Assembly: GCA_041686955.1 (NCBI GenBank)
Contig: JAWLCV010000109.1
Span: 1-9,300, forward strand
DNA length: 9,300 bases
DNA from: UBA7803 sp041686955
Lineage (GTDB): Bacteria > Pseudomonadota > Gammaproteobacteria > Pseudomonadales > Azotimanducaceae
Direction: 5' to 3'
Shown: positions 1 through 8,107 of the stretch, one piece after another
Layout of the letters: every line of letters begins with the position of its first letter
Numbering within the stretch: the first letter of the stretch is position 1
The notes under the pieces: generated by a model
Database searches by the model: none
Seen by the model: the letters and a program-made list of their open reading frames with translations, nothing else
What the model was told of the DNA's origin: nothing
Translations under genes and position numbers: made by a program

Positions 1-867
1 AGCCCGGACCCCCGCAAGGTCCGCTACGACCACAACAAGCTGCACAGGCGGCTGCGCCGCCAGGTGGGGCAGGCCATCGCCGATTTCGCCATGATCTCCG
101 AGGGCGACCGAATCATGGTGTGCCTGTCCGGCGGCAAGGATTCCTACGTGATGCTGGACATCCTGCGCAACCTCCAGCACGCGGCGCCGGTACGTTTCGA
201 GCTGGTGCCCGTGCACCTGGATCAGAAGCAGCCGGGTTACCCGCCGGAGGTGATGCGCGACTATCTGGAAGCCCAGGGGCTCGAGTACCACATCCTCGAG
301 GAGGACACCTTCAGCGTGGTTCAGGCGCTCACCCCCGAGGGCAAGACCACCTGCCCGGTCTGCTCGCGGCTGCGCCGGGGCATTCTCTACGCCTGCGCCG
401 AGCGCATCGGCGCCACCCGCATCGCCCTCGGGCATCACCTGGACGATGCGGTGGAGACCCTGTTCCTGAATCTGTTCCACGGCGGCCGCCTCAAGGCCAT
501 GCCGCCGAAGCTCAAGAGCGACGACGGCCGCAACGTGGTGATCCGGCCGCTGTACTACTGCCGGGAGCGGGACGTGGCGCGCTGGGCCGAGCACCGCCGG
601 TTTCCCATCATTCCCTGCAACCTGTGCGGCTCCCAGGAGAACCTGCAGCGGCAGGTCATCAAGGGCATGCTGGCGGAGTGGGACCGGGCCGCGCCGGGCC
701 GGGTGCGCAACATCGCGCGGGCCATGGCCCACGTTGTGCCCTCGCACCTGGCGGACCGGAGCCTGTTCGATTTCGCCGGCCTCGATCCGGACGGCCGCCC
801 CGGGGCGCAGCCGGAGCCGCCCCGACTGCTGCCGCTCTTGGACGTCACCCCTCGCCGAAGTCGCTAG
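1..867 (+). CDS. ttcA: tRNA 2-thiocytidine(32) synthetase TtcA (5' end outside window)
   Basis: TtcA adenylates and thiolates cytidine 32 of certain tRNAs in the cytoplasm. It belongs to the PP-loop ATPase superfamily and uses a [4Fe-4S] cluster. The frame is open from base 1, and the visible N-terminus (RYDHNKLHRRLRR, then VGQAIADF) aligns with the start region of E. coli TtcA. The real start is therefore upstream, probably about 10-20 codons away, and the GTG at 64 is internal. The PP-loop SGGKDS lies at 127-144. The cluster cysteines are in CPVC (352-363) and in the CNLCGS segment (616-633). GHHLDD and the MPPKLKSDDG, VIRPL and VVPSHL blocks are all present. The visible part is 288 aa, so the whole protein would be close to the usual ~300 aa. 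The C-terminal tail after LFDF is short and variable, as in the family. The stop TAG at 865-867 lies inside the 3' end of the convergent kinase gene. The identification is secure. Confidence 0.97.
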   Translation, partial: SPDPRKVRYDHNKLHRRLRRQVGQAIADFAMISEGDRIMVCLSGGKDSYVMLDILRNLQHAAPVRFELVPVHLDQKQPGYPPEVMRDYLEAQGLEYHILEEDTFSVVQALTPEGKTTCPVCSRLRRGILYACAERIGATRIALGHHLDDAVETLFLNLFHGGRLKAMPPKLKSDDGRNVVIRPLYYCRERDVARWAEHRRFPIIPCNLCGSQENLQRQVIKGMLAEWDRAAPGRVRNIARAMAHVVPSHLADRSLFDFAGLDPDGRPGAQPEPPRLLPLLDVTPRRSR

Positions 868-3800
868 CGCGGAACTGCACCTCCTCGCTGGCCAGGGCGT
901 CGGCGGATTCCAGCACCTCGGTCAGGGCGATCTCGAAGCTCTGCGCGAGTCCCAGCAGGTTCTGCCCTTCCGGCTGTGCCAGCGCCAGCTCCAGGGCCTT
1001 GGCGGCTTCCTTGAGCCGCTCTGCGCCGAAGCTGCCGGCGACGCCGTGGAGGTTGTGGGCGAGACGCTCCGCTTCCTCGAAGGCGCCTTCGCCGATCAGG
1101 CGCCGCATGCGGGTGCCGGCGTCGCCGTAGTAGCGGCCGAAGTCGCCCATGAGCTTGAGCATCAGCCGCACGTTGCCGTTGTGCCCCTTGATGGCCAGGC
1201 CGATGTCGATCCCCGGCACCCGCTGAATGGGCAGGTTCGCGAGTGTCTCGCGCGGTGCCTCCGGCGGCGCCGCCGGGGCCGGCTCCTCGACGCCCTCGAC
1301 CTCCAGCGGCGGCACCTCCGGCGGGGGCGGGGGCCGGTCGCTGGCCCGCCGGCGCCGGTTCGGGGTCGCCGACGACGGCAGCAGCCGGGTCATCACCGCC
1401 AGCAGCTCGTCGAAATCGATGGGCTTGGTGACGTAGGCGTCGCAGCCTGCCTCGGAGGCCGATGCCTGCCGGCTGGACAGGGCGTCCGCGGAGACCGCGA
1501 CGATGGGCAGGGCGAGACCCTGCTCGCGGAGGATGCGGGTGGCTTCCAGGCCGTCGAGCATGGGCATGTGAATGTCCATGAGCAGCGCGTCGTATTCGTT
1601 GGCGGTGGCTCGATCCACCGCTTCGCGGCCGTTCTGGGCGATGTCCACCCGGGCGCCCGCGCGCTGCAGGAACTCCGTGGCGAGCTGCTGGTTGATGGGG
1701 TTGTCCTCGGCCACGAGGATGCTGCGGCCCTCGAGGATGGCGGTGTTGCGGTCCCGGCGGGCACTGGGCAGCGGTACCGCCTGGAGCTCCGCGGGCAGCT
1801 CGAGGCAAACCTGGAAGCGGAACGTGCTGCCGCGGCCGAGCTCCGACTCCACCTCGATGTCCCCGCCCATCACCTCCACCAGGCGGCGGCAGATGGTGAG
1901 TCCGAGGCCGGTGCCGCCGAAGCGGCGGGTGATGGAGGATTCGGCCTGCTCGAAGGATTCGAACAGCCGCGCCTGGTGCTCGTCGCTGATGCCGATGCCG
2001 GTGTCCACCACCTCGAAGCCCAGCACCACCGCGGGCGGCGAGAGAGCCCGCACGGCCACGCACAGGCGGATGCTGCCGGCCTCCGTGAACTTCACGGCGT
2101 TGCCCACCAGGTTCACCAGCACCTGCTGCAGGCGCATGGCGTCCCCGACCAGCAGCCCGTCGGCGGGGAACTCCGGGTGGTCGGCGGTGGCGTCCTCGAC
2201 CACGAGCTCGAGCTTGCGGCGCCTGAGCTCGGTGCGGAACAGCCGCGCCACCTCGCGCAGGGTGTCCGCCAGATGGAACGGCCGCTGCTCCAGGGTGAGC
2301 TTGCCCGCCTCGATCTTGGAGAAATCGAGGATGTCGTTGATGAGGGTGAGCAGGCTCTCCGCCGCGTTGCGGATGGAAGTCAGGTACTCGTGCTGCTTGC
2401 GGTCGAGGCCCGTCTCCAGCGCCAGCTTCGAGAAGCCGACGATGGCGTTCATGGGGGTGCGGATCTCGTGGCTCATGTTGGCGAGGAACGCGCTCTTCGC
2501 CTGGGTCGCCGCCTCGGCGATCTGCCGCTGCTTGTCCGCCTGCTCCCGCTCGATGCGCTCGGAGATGTCGATGAGGGAGCCGTCGATGTACTCGCGTCCG
2601 TCCGTGTCCTTGTTCAGCCGGGCGGTGAGCGCCATCCACAGCGTCCGTCCCTGACGGGTCACCCCCTGGGCCTCGAAATCGCTCACCAGGCCGTGCTGCT
2701 CGAGTTCCGAGAGGAATTCGCCGATCCGCTCCCGGGAGAGGAACACCCGGTCGAGCAGCTCCCGGTACTCGTCGAGGAGCTGCAGCACGTTGTCGAAGCC
2801 GAGGATCCGCGCCAGGGTGGGGTTGGCGGACAGCAGCACGCCGCCGGGGCTGATCCTGAACAGCCCCTCGATGGCGTTGTCGTAGAGGGTCCGGTACTCG
2901 TCCCGGGTGGCCTGCAGGTCGGCGTAGAGCCGGGCGTTCTCGATGGAAATGGCCGCCTGGGACGCCAGCAGCGCCAGCACCTCCACCCGCTGCCGGGTGA
3001 AGACCTCGGTGAGCCAGCGGTGCTCGATGTAGAGGATGCCGGAGATCTCGCCGCGGTGGACGATGGGCAGGCACAGCACCGACAGGGGCTGCAACCGCTT
3101 GACGTAGGGATCCTGGGTGAACACGTCTTCCTGGGTGGCATCGCCGATCACCAGGGTTTCCTTGGTGCGGGCGACGAACTGGACGATGCTTTCCGGCACC
3201 TCCTCGGCGGCTTCCAGGGGTACGGCGGGCACCACCCGATGGGTCGGGCCGCCGTCCACGGAGGCGACGGCCTCCAGATACAGACGCCGGTCGTGGGCCA
3301 GCAGCATGCAGGCCTTCTGGGCACCCGCGTGCTCCAGCGCCAGGCGCAGCAGCTTGGTCAGCACCTGGTCGAGGAGGATCTCTCCGGAGATGGTCTGGGC
3401 CGCTCGGAGCACCGTGGTGGTGTCGAGGATGCGCTCGTTGAACTCGCCGGTATTGAAGCTGGAGGTGCGGTTGTGAATGTCGCGCACCGTCAGCTCCGCC
3501 AAGTCGCTCACCGACAGGGAGCTGGCGCCGCGGCCTTCGTGGCCGTCCTGGAGCAGGGCGTGGAACTCCCGCTCGAGCTGGTGGGTCTTGGCCGCGGCTC
3601 CCCAGCGCAGGTAGGCCTGGTAGGCGTTGCGCGCGAACAGCCGGGCGAAGTCGGTACGGCCGTTCTTGTCGCAGGCGCGAGCGGCCAGCTCGTAGGCCAG
3701 CGCTTCGTCGTGGGCCAGCCCCAGGCGCCGGGAACGCTCCGCCGCCCGCTCGTAGAGCTCGAGCGCGTGGGTGGTGTGGCCCTCGCGCCACGCGAGCTCG

Positions 3801-6800
3801 GCCTTCAGCACCAGGATCTTCGGCTCCACGTGGGCGGCCCCCTGGCGCTGCCAGCGCTGCAGCAGCCGCAGGTTCCCCCGAACGACAGTTCGGGCGCGGA
3901 CGACAGTTCGGGCCCGGCCGGCATTGCGCCCTCGCCTCGGTGCCCGCGACGAGCCGTTCCCCGCGTCGGCGGTGCGCAGCACCACCAGCGACTCCGAGAA
4001 CCTGAGCAGGGTGGAGAGCGGCGACCCGGCGAGGAACGCCCCGTAGCCGTTGGCCAGCGGCAGTATGTTGCGGGCGCCCTGGAAGTCCTGAAACAGCACC
4101 GCGTAGTACAACCGCAGCACGTACACCACGCCGTGGGCCACCACGTCCTCGGTGTTCCGGATGGTGAGGTCGTGATCCCGCTCCGGCTCCGGGTCCACGT
4201 CCGCCTGGCCCACCAGGCTGTTGACGATCTGCAGCACGAACCGGGTGATGTTGATGCCGGTGACGTGGTGGAACTGGGCCAGCCGGGACACCTGGGCGTG
4301 CAGCGCCTGCTTCAGCGACGAAAGCTCCGAGCCCCGCACCATGGCGTTGGTGGCGTAGAAGGCGCTGGCGGCGGCGGCGAACTCGTAGTCCTGCCGCTCC
4401 ATGCTGGCGGAGAGATTCTCCGTGAGCGCGTTCAAGGATTGATCCAGGGTGGCGAACCACGGGTCCACCAGTCCGTTCAGCAGGGTGGTGCTGCGCACCG
4501 AGGCGCTGTCCGCGGGGAAGCGCGAGGCCAGCAACCGCGCTTCCTCGGCGTAACGGCGGGCCGCGGCGGCGTCGCCGTCCACCACCGCCACCACCGCCTG
4601 GGCGGCGTGGGCGAAAGCGACGTCCGCACAGTAGCCGGCACGCCGGGCCCGCATTCGCACGCTTCGGGCCAGCGCCGGCAGCGCCGGCGCGCCCAGGTGG
4701 TAGCCGATGTGCAGCAGATAGCCGTGGAGGCGGAACACCTCGTGGGTGCGAAGATCCTCCACCACCTCGAGCGGCGTCGGCAGGCGGCGATCGAGGCGGG
4801 CGAGCAGCCGCCGCTGCCAGCGGGCTGCCGGCTCCAGAACCGCGTGCCAGCGGGCACGCGCGTGCCAGCGGGCACGGCTGCGGCGCGGCAGCCGCTGCCC
4901 CAGGCGTTCCAGGGCCGCCTCCGCCAGGGTCTCGGCCTCGCCCAGGCGGTTCTGCACGGCGGCGGCCCGCACCCGGACTTCCTCGATGACGCTGCTCAAC
5001 GCCGGCGCCTCCCGCACCACCCGATAGAGCTGGTCGAAGTCGCCGCACAGGAACGCTGCCTCGGCGGCGCATTCCGCGAGCTCCAGCATCACGGCTTCGT
5101 CGGTCTCGGCGCCCGCCACGGCCAGGCCGCAGCGGCAGTACTTGTACGCAGCCTGGAAACGCCCCAGCTCCACCGCGGCGCGCGCCGCCAGCAGGTTGTG
5201 GTGCGCCACGTCGGCGCGCAGCGCGGGGTCCGCGTGGACGAAGTCCACCGCCGCATCCAGGTGATCGGCGAGCTGCATCACGGCTGCGGCGTCGCGGCGG
5301 CGGCGGGTCTTCAGCGCCACCGCGATGCGCTGGTGCCGGCCGGGCCGGGCATCCTTCGGCATGCTGGAGTACAGCAGAATGCGGATGCGCGGGTGGGAGA
5401 AGCGGTAGTCCTGCTCCCCCTGGCTCGCCGCCGGCTCCAGGTCGCGCAGCAGTCCCGCCGACACCGCAGGGCGCAGGATTCCGGCTACGTCGCCCGGCTC
5501 CCGCGAAAGCAGCTCGCCGACGAGGGCGCTCGAGAATCCCTCCCCCAGGGCTGCCGCCCAGCGCAGCGCCTCCAGGGTCTCTGCCGGCAGCGCCTCCAGC
5601 TGCTTGCCGATGCGCTGGTTGGAGTTGTTGCTGAAGTAGTGACCGCGCACCGCCTCCAGGTCCCAGCGCCACTCCCCGGCGCCGGTGTCGTAACTGATGA
5701 GCTGCTCGGCGTGGAGCTCGAAGACGAGCTCCAGCAGATGACCCGGCACGCCGTCGGTCTTGCCGTGGAGCTCCGCGGCCAGCTCCCGCACAGCCGCTTC
5801 CCCGTGGGACAGCATGTCGGCGAGGAGGTTGCGCACGTCGCCCTTGTCGAGGGGCGGCAGGTCCACGTGCACCCGCTTGGTGGCGAGGCGGGGCCGCTGG
5901 AACAGGGCCGGATCGGGGTGCTCCTGAGTGAAGGCCAGCAGCAGGTGCCGGTGCTCCGCGGCGGTGTTCAGCAGGTGGGCGACGTCGTCCTCCGGCTGCC
6001 GGTCCGCATCCTCGACCACCACGCACAGCGGCTGAGGATTCATGGCGCGCAGGCCGTGCATCACCGCCACCGACACGGGAGCCGGATCCTCGACGGGCCC
6101 GGGTGCCCGGCCCGCGAGCGCCGGGCCGAGCTCAGGAACGTGCTCGGCGAGGGCGGCGAGGCTGGCGGGCGGCATCCGCTCCAGCCGCTCCAGCAAGGGT
6201 TGCCCCTGGGCCTGAGGCAGCGACAGCGCCTGACGCACCAGCAGGCGCAAGAGCTCCACCCAGATGGCCGTGCCGTCCCGGTAGGGGCTGCCCCGGAGGG
6301 CCAGTCGGGCTACCAGCAGATCCTGCTCCCGGGCCGTGCGCAACAGTGCGTCGCACACGGCGGACTTGCCCATGCCGGCGGCGCCGTTGATCTCCAGCAG
6401 CACACTTTCGCCGGCCAGGGTGCGCTCCAGGGCGCCGCGCACCAGCTCCATGGCCGACTCGCGTCCGTACAGGCGCTTGGGCAGCGAAAGCTGCCCCGGC
6501 GCATCGGTCCGGCCGAGGCGGAAGGGTATGACGTTGGCGTGCTGGTGACCCTCGGCCAGATCGTCGCGGGCCGCCGCGGCGCTCTGGTAGCGGTCCTCGG
6601 GCTGCTTGGCCAGAAGCTTCTGCACCACGTCCGAGAGCCATTGCGGGATGGCGGGATTGGCCACGTGCAGAGGCTTCGGCGTGCTGGCGATATGGGCGTG
6701 GATCATCTCCAGGGGATCGCTGCCGGTGAACGGCGGCGCACCGGCGAACAGCTCGTACAGCGTTACCCCGAGGGAGTAGAGATCGGTGCGGTAGTCCACC

Positions 6801-7330
6801 ACCCGGTTGACCCGTCCCGTCTGCTCCGGCGAGATGTAGGGCAGGGTGCCGGTGAGCTGTCCCCCGGAGGCCTGGGTCGGGTACTCCCGGGGCGTCAGGG
6901 TGGCCAGCCCGAAATCGATGAGCTGAACCTGGAGGGAATCCTCCACCACGATCACGTTGCTGGGATTGAGATCCCGGTGGATCACCCCTTCGTCATGGAT
7001 CGACTGCAGCGCGTGGGCCAGCGCCATGGCCACGTCGAGCTTCTCGTCCAGGGCCAGGGCATCGCCGCGGATCAGCTCGCGCAGCGCGCAGGCTCCGGAG
7101 TCCTCGAAGATGATGCGGTGCTCGCCCTCGTCCATGGCCAGCGCGCGGCACACGTAGGGGCTGGTCAGCGACTGGTTGATCTTGAATTCATGGTGATAGC
7201 GGGCGATGGAGCCGGGGTTGCGCGCCGTCGGCTTCAGAGCCTTGATGATCACCGGCTCGCCGTCCCACTGGGACCGCTTCACCAGCGTCGAAGCGCTCTC
7301 GTAGATGGTCCTGTCTACACCCTTCGCCAC
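845..7330 (-). CDS. Giant hybrid kinase: Ser/Thr kinase-AAA-GAF-PAS-histidine kinase-receiver-Hpt
   Basis: This 2161-aa soluble signalling protein matches the 'trifunctional Ser/Thr kinase/ATP-binding/sensor histidine kinase' class, related to HstK of cyanobacteria. Domains by residue: Ser/Thr kinase ~9-258 with VIIK Lys30, HRDLNPSN (Asp120, Asn125), DFG 139-141 and SPEQ 167-170; AAA/NTPase ~286-545 with Walker A GAAGMGKS 316-323 and a degenerate Walker B near 435-443; helical TPR-like region ~660-1270; GAF ~1315-1470; PAS ~1474-1592; HisKA with NMSHEIRTP (His1621); HATPase with N box (Asn1744), DTGIG (1776-1780) and GGTGLGL (1805-1811); receiver ~1869-1985 (Asp1919, Lys1969); Pro-rich linker ~1999-2028; Hpt ~2040-2140 with AHNLHG (His2092). 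No transmembrane stretch was seen. The GTG start at 7330 is the first usual start codon after in-frame stops, and its ribosome site is weak. It lies 69 bp downstream of the response regulator, so co-transcription is likely. The helical region carries three in-frame tandem duplications. The input signal is unknown. Confidence 0.96.
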   Translation of the reverse strand: MAKGVDRTIYESASTLVKRSQWDGEPVIIKALKPTARNPGSIARYHHEFKINQSLTSPYVCRALAMDEGEHRIIFEDSGACALRELIRGDALALDEKLDVAMALAHALQSIHDEGVIHRDLNPSNVIVVEDSLQVQLIDFGLATLTPREYPTQASGGQLTGTLPYISPEQTGRVNRVVDYRTDLYSLGVTLYELFAGAPPFTGSDPLEMIHAHIASTPKPLHVANPAIPQWLSDVVQKLLAKQPEDRYQSAAAARDDLAEGHQHANVIPFRLGRTDAPGQLSLPKRLYGRESAMELVRGALERTLAGESVLLEINGAAGMGKSAVCDALLRTAREQDLLVARLALRGSPYRDGTAIWVELLRLLVRQALSLPQAQGQPLLERLERMPPASLAALAEHVPELGPALAGRAPGPVEDPAPVSVAVMHGLRAMNPQPLCVVVEDADRQPEDDVAHLLNTAAEHRHLLLAFTQEHPDPALFQRPRLATKRVHVDLPPLDKGDVRNLLADMLSHGEAAVRELAAELHGKTDGVPGHLLELVFELHAEQLISYDTGAGEWRWDLEAVRGHYFSNNSNQRIGKQLEALPAETLEALRWAAALGEGFSSALVGELLSREPGDVAGILRPAVSAGLLRDLEPAASQGEQDYRFSHPRIRILLYSSMPKDARPGRHQRIAVALKTRRRRDAAAVMQLADHLDAAVDFVHADPALRADVAHHNLLAARAAVELGRFQAAYKYCRCGLAVAGAETDEAVMLELAECAAEAAFLCGDFDQLYRVVREAPALSSVIEEVRVRAAAVQNRLGEAETLAEAALERLGQRLPRRSRARWHARARWHAVLEPAARWQRRLLARLDRRLPTPLEVVEDLRTHEVFRLHGYLLHIGYHLGAPALPALARSVRMRARRAGYCADVAFAHAAQAVVAVVDGDAAAARRYAEEARLLASRFPADSASVRSTTLLNGLVDPWFATLDQSLNALTENLSASMERQDYEFAAAASAFYATNAMVRGSELSSLKQALHAQVSRLAQFHHVTGINITRFVLQIVNSLVGQADVDPEPERDHDLTIRNTEDVVAHGVVYVLRLYYAVLFQDFQGARNILPLANGYGAFLAGSPLSTLLRFSESLVVLRTADAGNGSSRAPRRGRNAGRARTVVRARTVVRGNLRLLQRWQRQGAAHVEPKILVLKAELAWREGHTTHALELYERAAERSRRLGLAHDEALAYELAARACDKNGRTDFARLFARNAYQAYLRWGAAAKTHQLEREFHALLQDGHEGRGASSLSVSDLAELTVRDIHNRTSSFNTGEFNERILDTTTVLRAAQTISGEILLDQVLTKLLRLALEHAGAQKACMLLAHDRRLYLEAVASVDGGPTHRVVPAVPLEAAEEVPESIVQFVARTKETLVIGDATQEDVFTQDPYVKRLQPLSVLCLPIVHRGEISGILYIEHRWLTEVFTRQRVEVLALLASQAAISIENARLYADLQATRDEYRTLYDNAIEGLFRISPGGVLLSANPTLARILGFDNVLQLLDEYRELLDRVFLSRERIGEFLSELEQHGLVSDFEAQGVTRQGRTLWMALTARLNKDTDGREYIDGSLIDISERIEREQADKQRQIAEAATQAKSAFLANMSHEIRTPMNAIVGFSKLALETGLDRKQHEYLTSIRNAAESLLTLINDILDFSKIEAGKLTLEQRPFHLADTLREVARLFRTELRRRKLELVVEDATADHPEFPADGLLVGDAMRLQQVLVNLVGNAVKFTEAGSIRLCVAVRALSPPAVVLGFEVVDTGIGISDEHQARLFESFEQAESSITRRFGGTGLGLTICRRLVEVMGGDIEVESELGRGSTFRFQVCLELPAELQAVPLPSARRDRNTAILEGRSILVAEDNPINQQLATEFLQRAGARVDIAQNGREAVDRATANEYDALLMDIHMPMLDGLEATRILREQGLALPIVAVSADALSSRQASASEAGCDAYVTKPIDFDELLAVMTRLLPSSATPNRRRRASDRPPPPPEVPPLEVEGVEEPAPAAPPEAPRETLANLPIQRVPGIDIGLAIKGHNGNVRLMLKLMGDFGRYYGDAGTRMRRLIGEGAFEEAERLAHNLHGVAGSFGAERLKEAAKALELALAQPEGQNLLGLAQSFEIALTEVLESADALASEEVQFRASDFGEG
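3882..3917. repeat. 18-bp tandem duplication with hairpin in the kinase gene
   Basis: Two adjacent 18-bp units, 3882-3899 and 3900-3917, differ at one base. In the kinase they encode RARTVV twice (residues 1139-1150). The left edge forms a perfect hairpin on the DNA: CCCGAAC (3877-3883), loop GACA, GTTCGGG (3888-3894). The second unit can form only a weaker five-pair stem. The duplication lies in the late helical region, in an Arg/Gly-rich stretch that looks like a linker. Confidence 0.9.
4671..4688. repeat. 9-bp perfect tandem duplication in the kinase gene
   Basis: AGCGCCGGC occurs twice without a gap (4671-4679, 4680-4688), giving a PAL-PAL pattern in the kinase around residues 882-887. 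It is in frame and lies in the same helical region as the two 18-bp duplications. Confidence 0.8.
4843..4878. repeat. 18-bp tandem duplication with 8-bp-stem hairpin in the kinase gene
   Basis: Units 4843-4860 and 4861-4878 share their first 16 bases and differ at the last two. They encode RARWHA twice (residues 819-830). The first unit with its flank folds as CGCGTGCC (4841-4848), loop AGCG, GGCACGCG (4853-4860), an eight-pair perfect stem. The second unit keeps a six-pair stem. A related 11-base core, TGCCAGCGGGC, occurs 30 bp away at 4815-4825 and encodes part of AARWQ, so a degenerate third copy is likely. Confidence 0.9.
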
Positions 7331-7371
7331 GGAATCCGTCCAAGCATGTCCGTCGACCGCCGCAGCCGGCG

Positions 7372-7391
7372 GCCCCGTCAGTCCCCGTCAG
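7372..7391. repeat. 10-bp near-perfect tandem repeat in the regulator-kinase gap
   Basis: The units at 7372-7381 and 7382-7391 share CCCCGTCAG and differ only in the first base. They lie in the 69-bp spacer (7331-7399) between the response regulator stop and the kinase GTG, just after the regulator's stop codon in the direction of transcription. There is no U-tract or strong stem here, so this is not a terminator. Confidence 0.7.
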
Positions 7392-7399
7392 GCTCGGCG

Positions 7400-8107
7400 T
7401 CAGACGACCTCGGGGGTGAACAGGTATCCGGTGCCGTGAATGGTGGTGATGATCTTGGCAGTGGAAGCCCGCTCCCCCAGCTTCTTGCGCAGCTGCCCCA
7501 CGAGCACGTCGATGTACCGGTCGTCCGGGAACCATTCCCGGTTGCGGATCCGGTTCATGAGCTGATCCCGGTTCATGACCTCGCCGGCCCGCTCCATGAA
7601 CGCCAGCAGGAGCTGGTACTCACCGGCGGACAGGGTGGCCTTGGTGCCCTCCGGCGACGTCAGCTCGCGCTTGTTCAGGTCGAGCTGCCAGCCCTCGAAG
7701 TGGCGGATGTGATTCTTGCGCCGCTGGCGCTGCTGCATGTGCACCCGACGGATGAGGTTGCGGGCCCGGGACAGCAGCTCCCTGGGATCGAAGGGCTTGG
7801 TCACGTAGTCATCGGCGCCGCTCTCGAGACCGAGAATCTTGTCGATCTGCTCCTGCTTGCTGGTGACCAGGATGATGCCGAGGTCCGACTGGGCGCGGAT
7901 CTCGCGGGTCAGGGTGAGGCCGTCCTTGCCGGGAAGCTTGATGTCCAGCAGGACCAGTATCACGTCGCCCTCGAGCACGATGGGCAGCACCTCGTCGCCG
8001 GAGCCGGTGGAGCTGACCCGGAACCCCTCCTCCTCGAAGTAGGAGACCAGTTGTTCCCGTGTGATAGGCTCGTCTTCGACGACGAGAATGTGTTCCTGTT
8101 CGGCCAT
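7400..8107 (-). CDS. OmpR-family response regulator, TorR/ArcA-like
   Basis: This is a 235-aa DNA-binding response regulator. The receiver domain covers residues ~6-118, with acidic Glu11/Asp12, phospho-acceptor Asp55 in LVLLDIKLPG, Thr82 in LVTS and Lys104 in VTKP. The OmpR-type winged helix covers ~137-231, with the recognition helix around RYIDVLVGQLRKKLG and the wing around TTIHGTGYLF. The EDEPIT, SYFEEEGF, GIILVT and GLESGADDYVTKP segments resemble TorR and ArcA most closely. That supports a family assignment, but not a role in TMAO or redox control. The ATG at 8107 is preferred over the in-frame ATG at 8146. It starts directly before the receiver fold and has AGGA (TCCT at 8117-8120) nine bases upstream, whereas the 8146 site has no clear ribosome site and adds a 13-residue tail. 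The gene is first in an operon with the giant hybrid kinase, whose Hpt domain is the obvious phosphodonor (inference). Confidence 0.95.
   Translation of the reverse strand: MAEQEHILVVEDEPITREQLVSYFEEEGFRVSSTGSGDEVLPIVLEGDVILVLLDIKLPGKDGLTLTREIRAQSDLGIILVTSKQEQIDKILGLESGADDYVTKPFDPRELLSRARNLIRRVHMQQRQRRKNHIRHFEGWQLDLNKRELTSPEGTKATLSAGEYQLLLAFMERAGEVMNRDQLMNRIRNREWFPDDRYIDVLVGQLRKKLGERASTAKIITTIHGTGYLFTPEVV

Noticed and set aside
796..807. 12-bp GC palindrome near the end of ttcA, considered as a terminator
   Set aside because: It has no loop and no following T-run, lies within coding sequence, and short GC palindromes are frequent at this base composition.
120..1130. A 336-codon + strand frame across ttcA and the kinase end
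   Set aside because: It is low complexity, overlaps the well-conserved TtcA frame and crosses into the kinase gene with no recognisable domain.
3877..3917. The repeat cluster in the kinase gene considered as a CRISPR-like array
   Set aside because: The units are only 18 bp, directly adjacent with no spacers, only two copies, and in frame with the protein.
864..6026. A 1720-codon open frame on the - strand in another register
   Set aside because: It is an Ala/Arg/Gly/Pro-rich shadow of the kinase gene, which has clear domains and catalytic motifs in its own frame.
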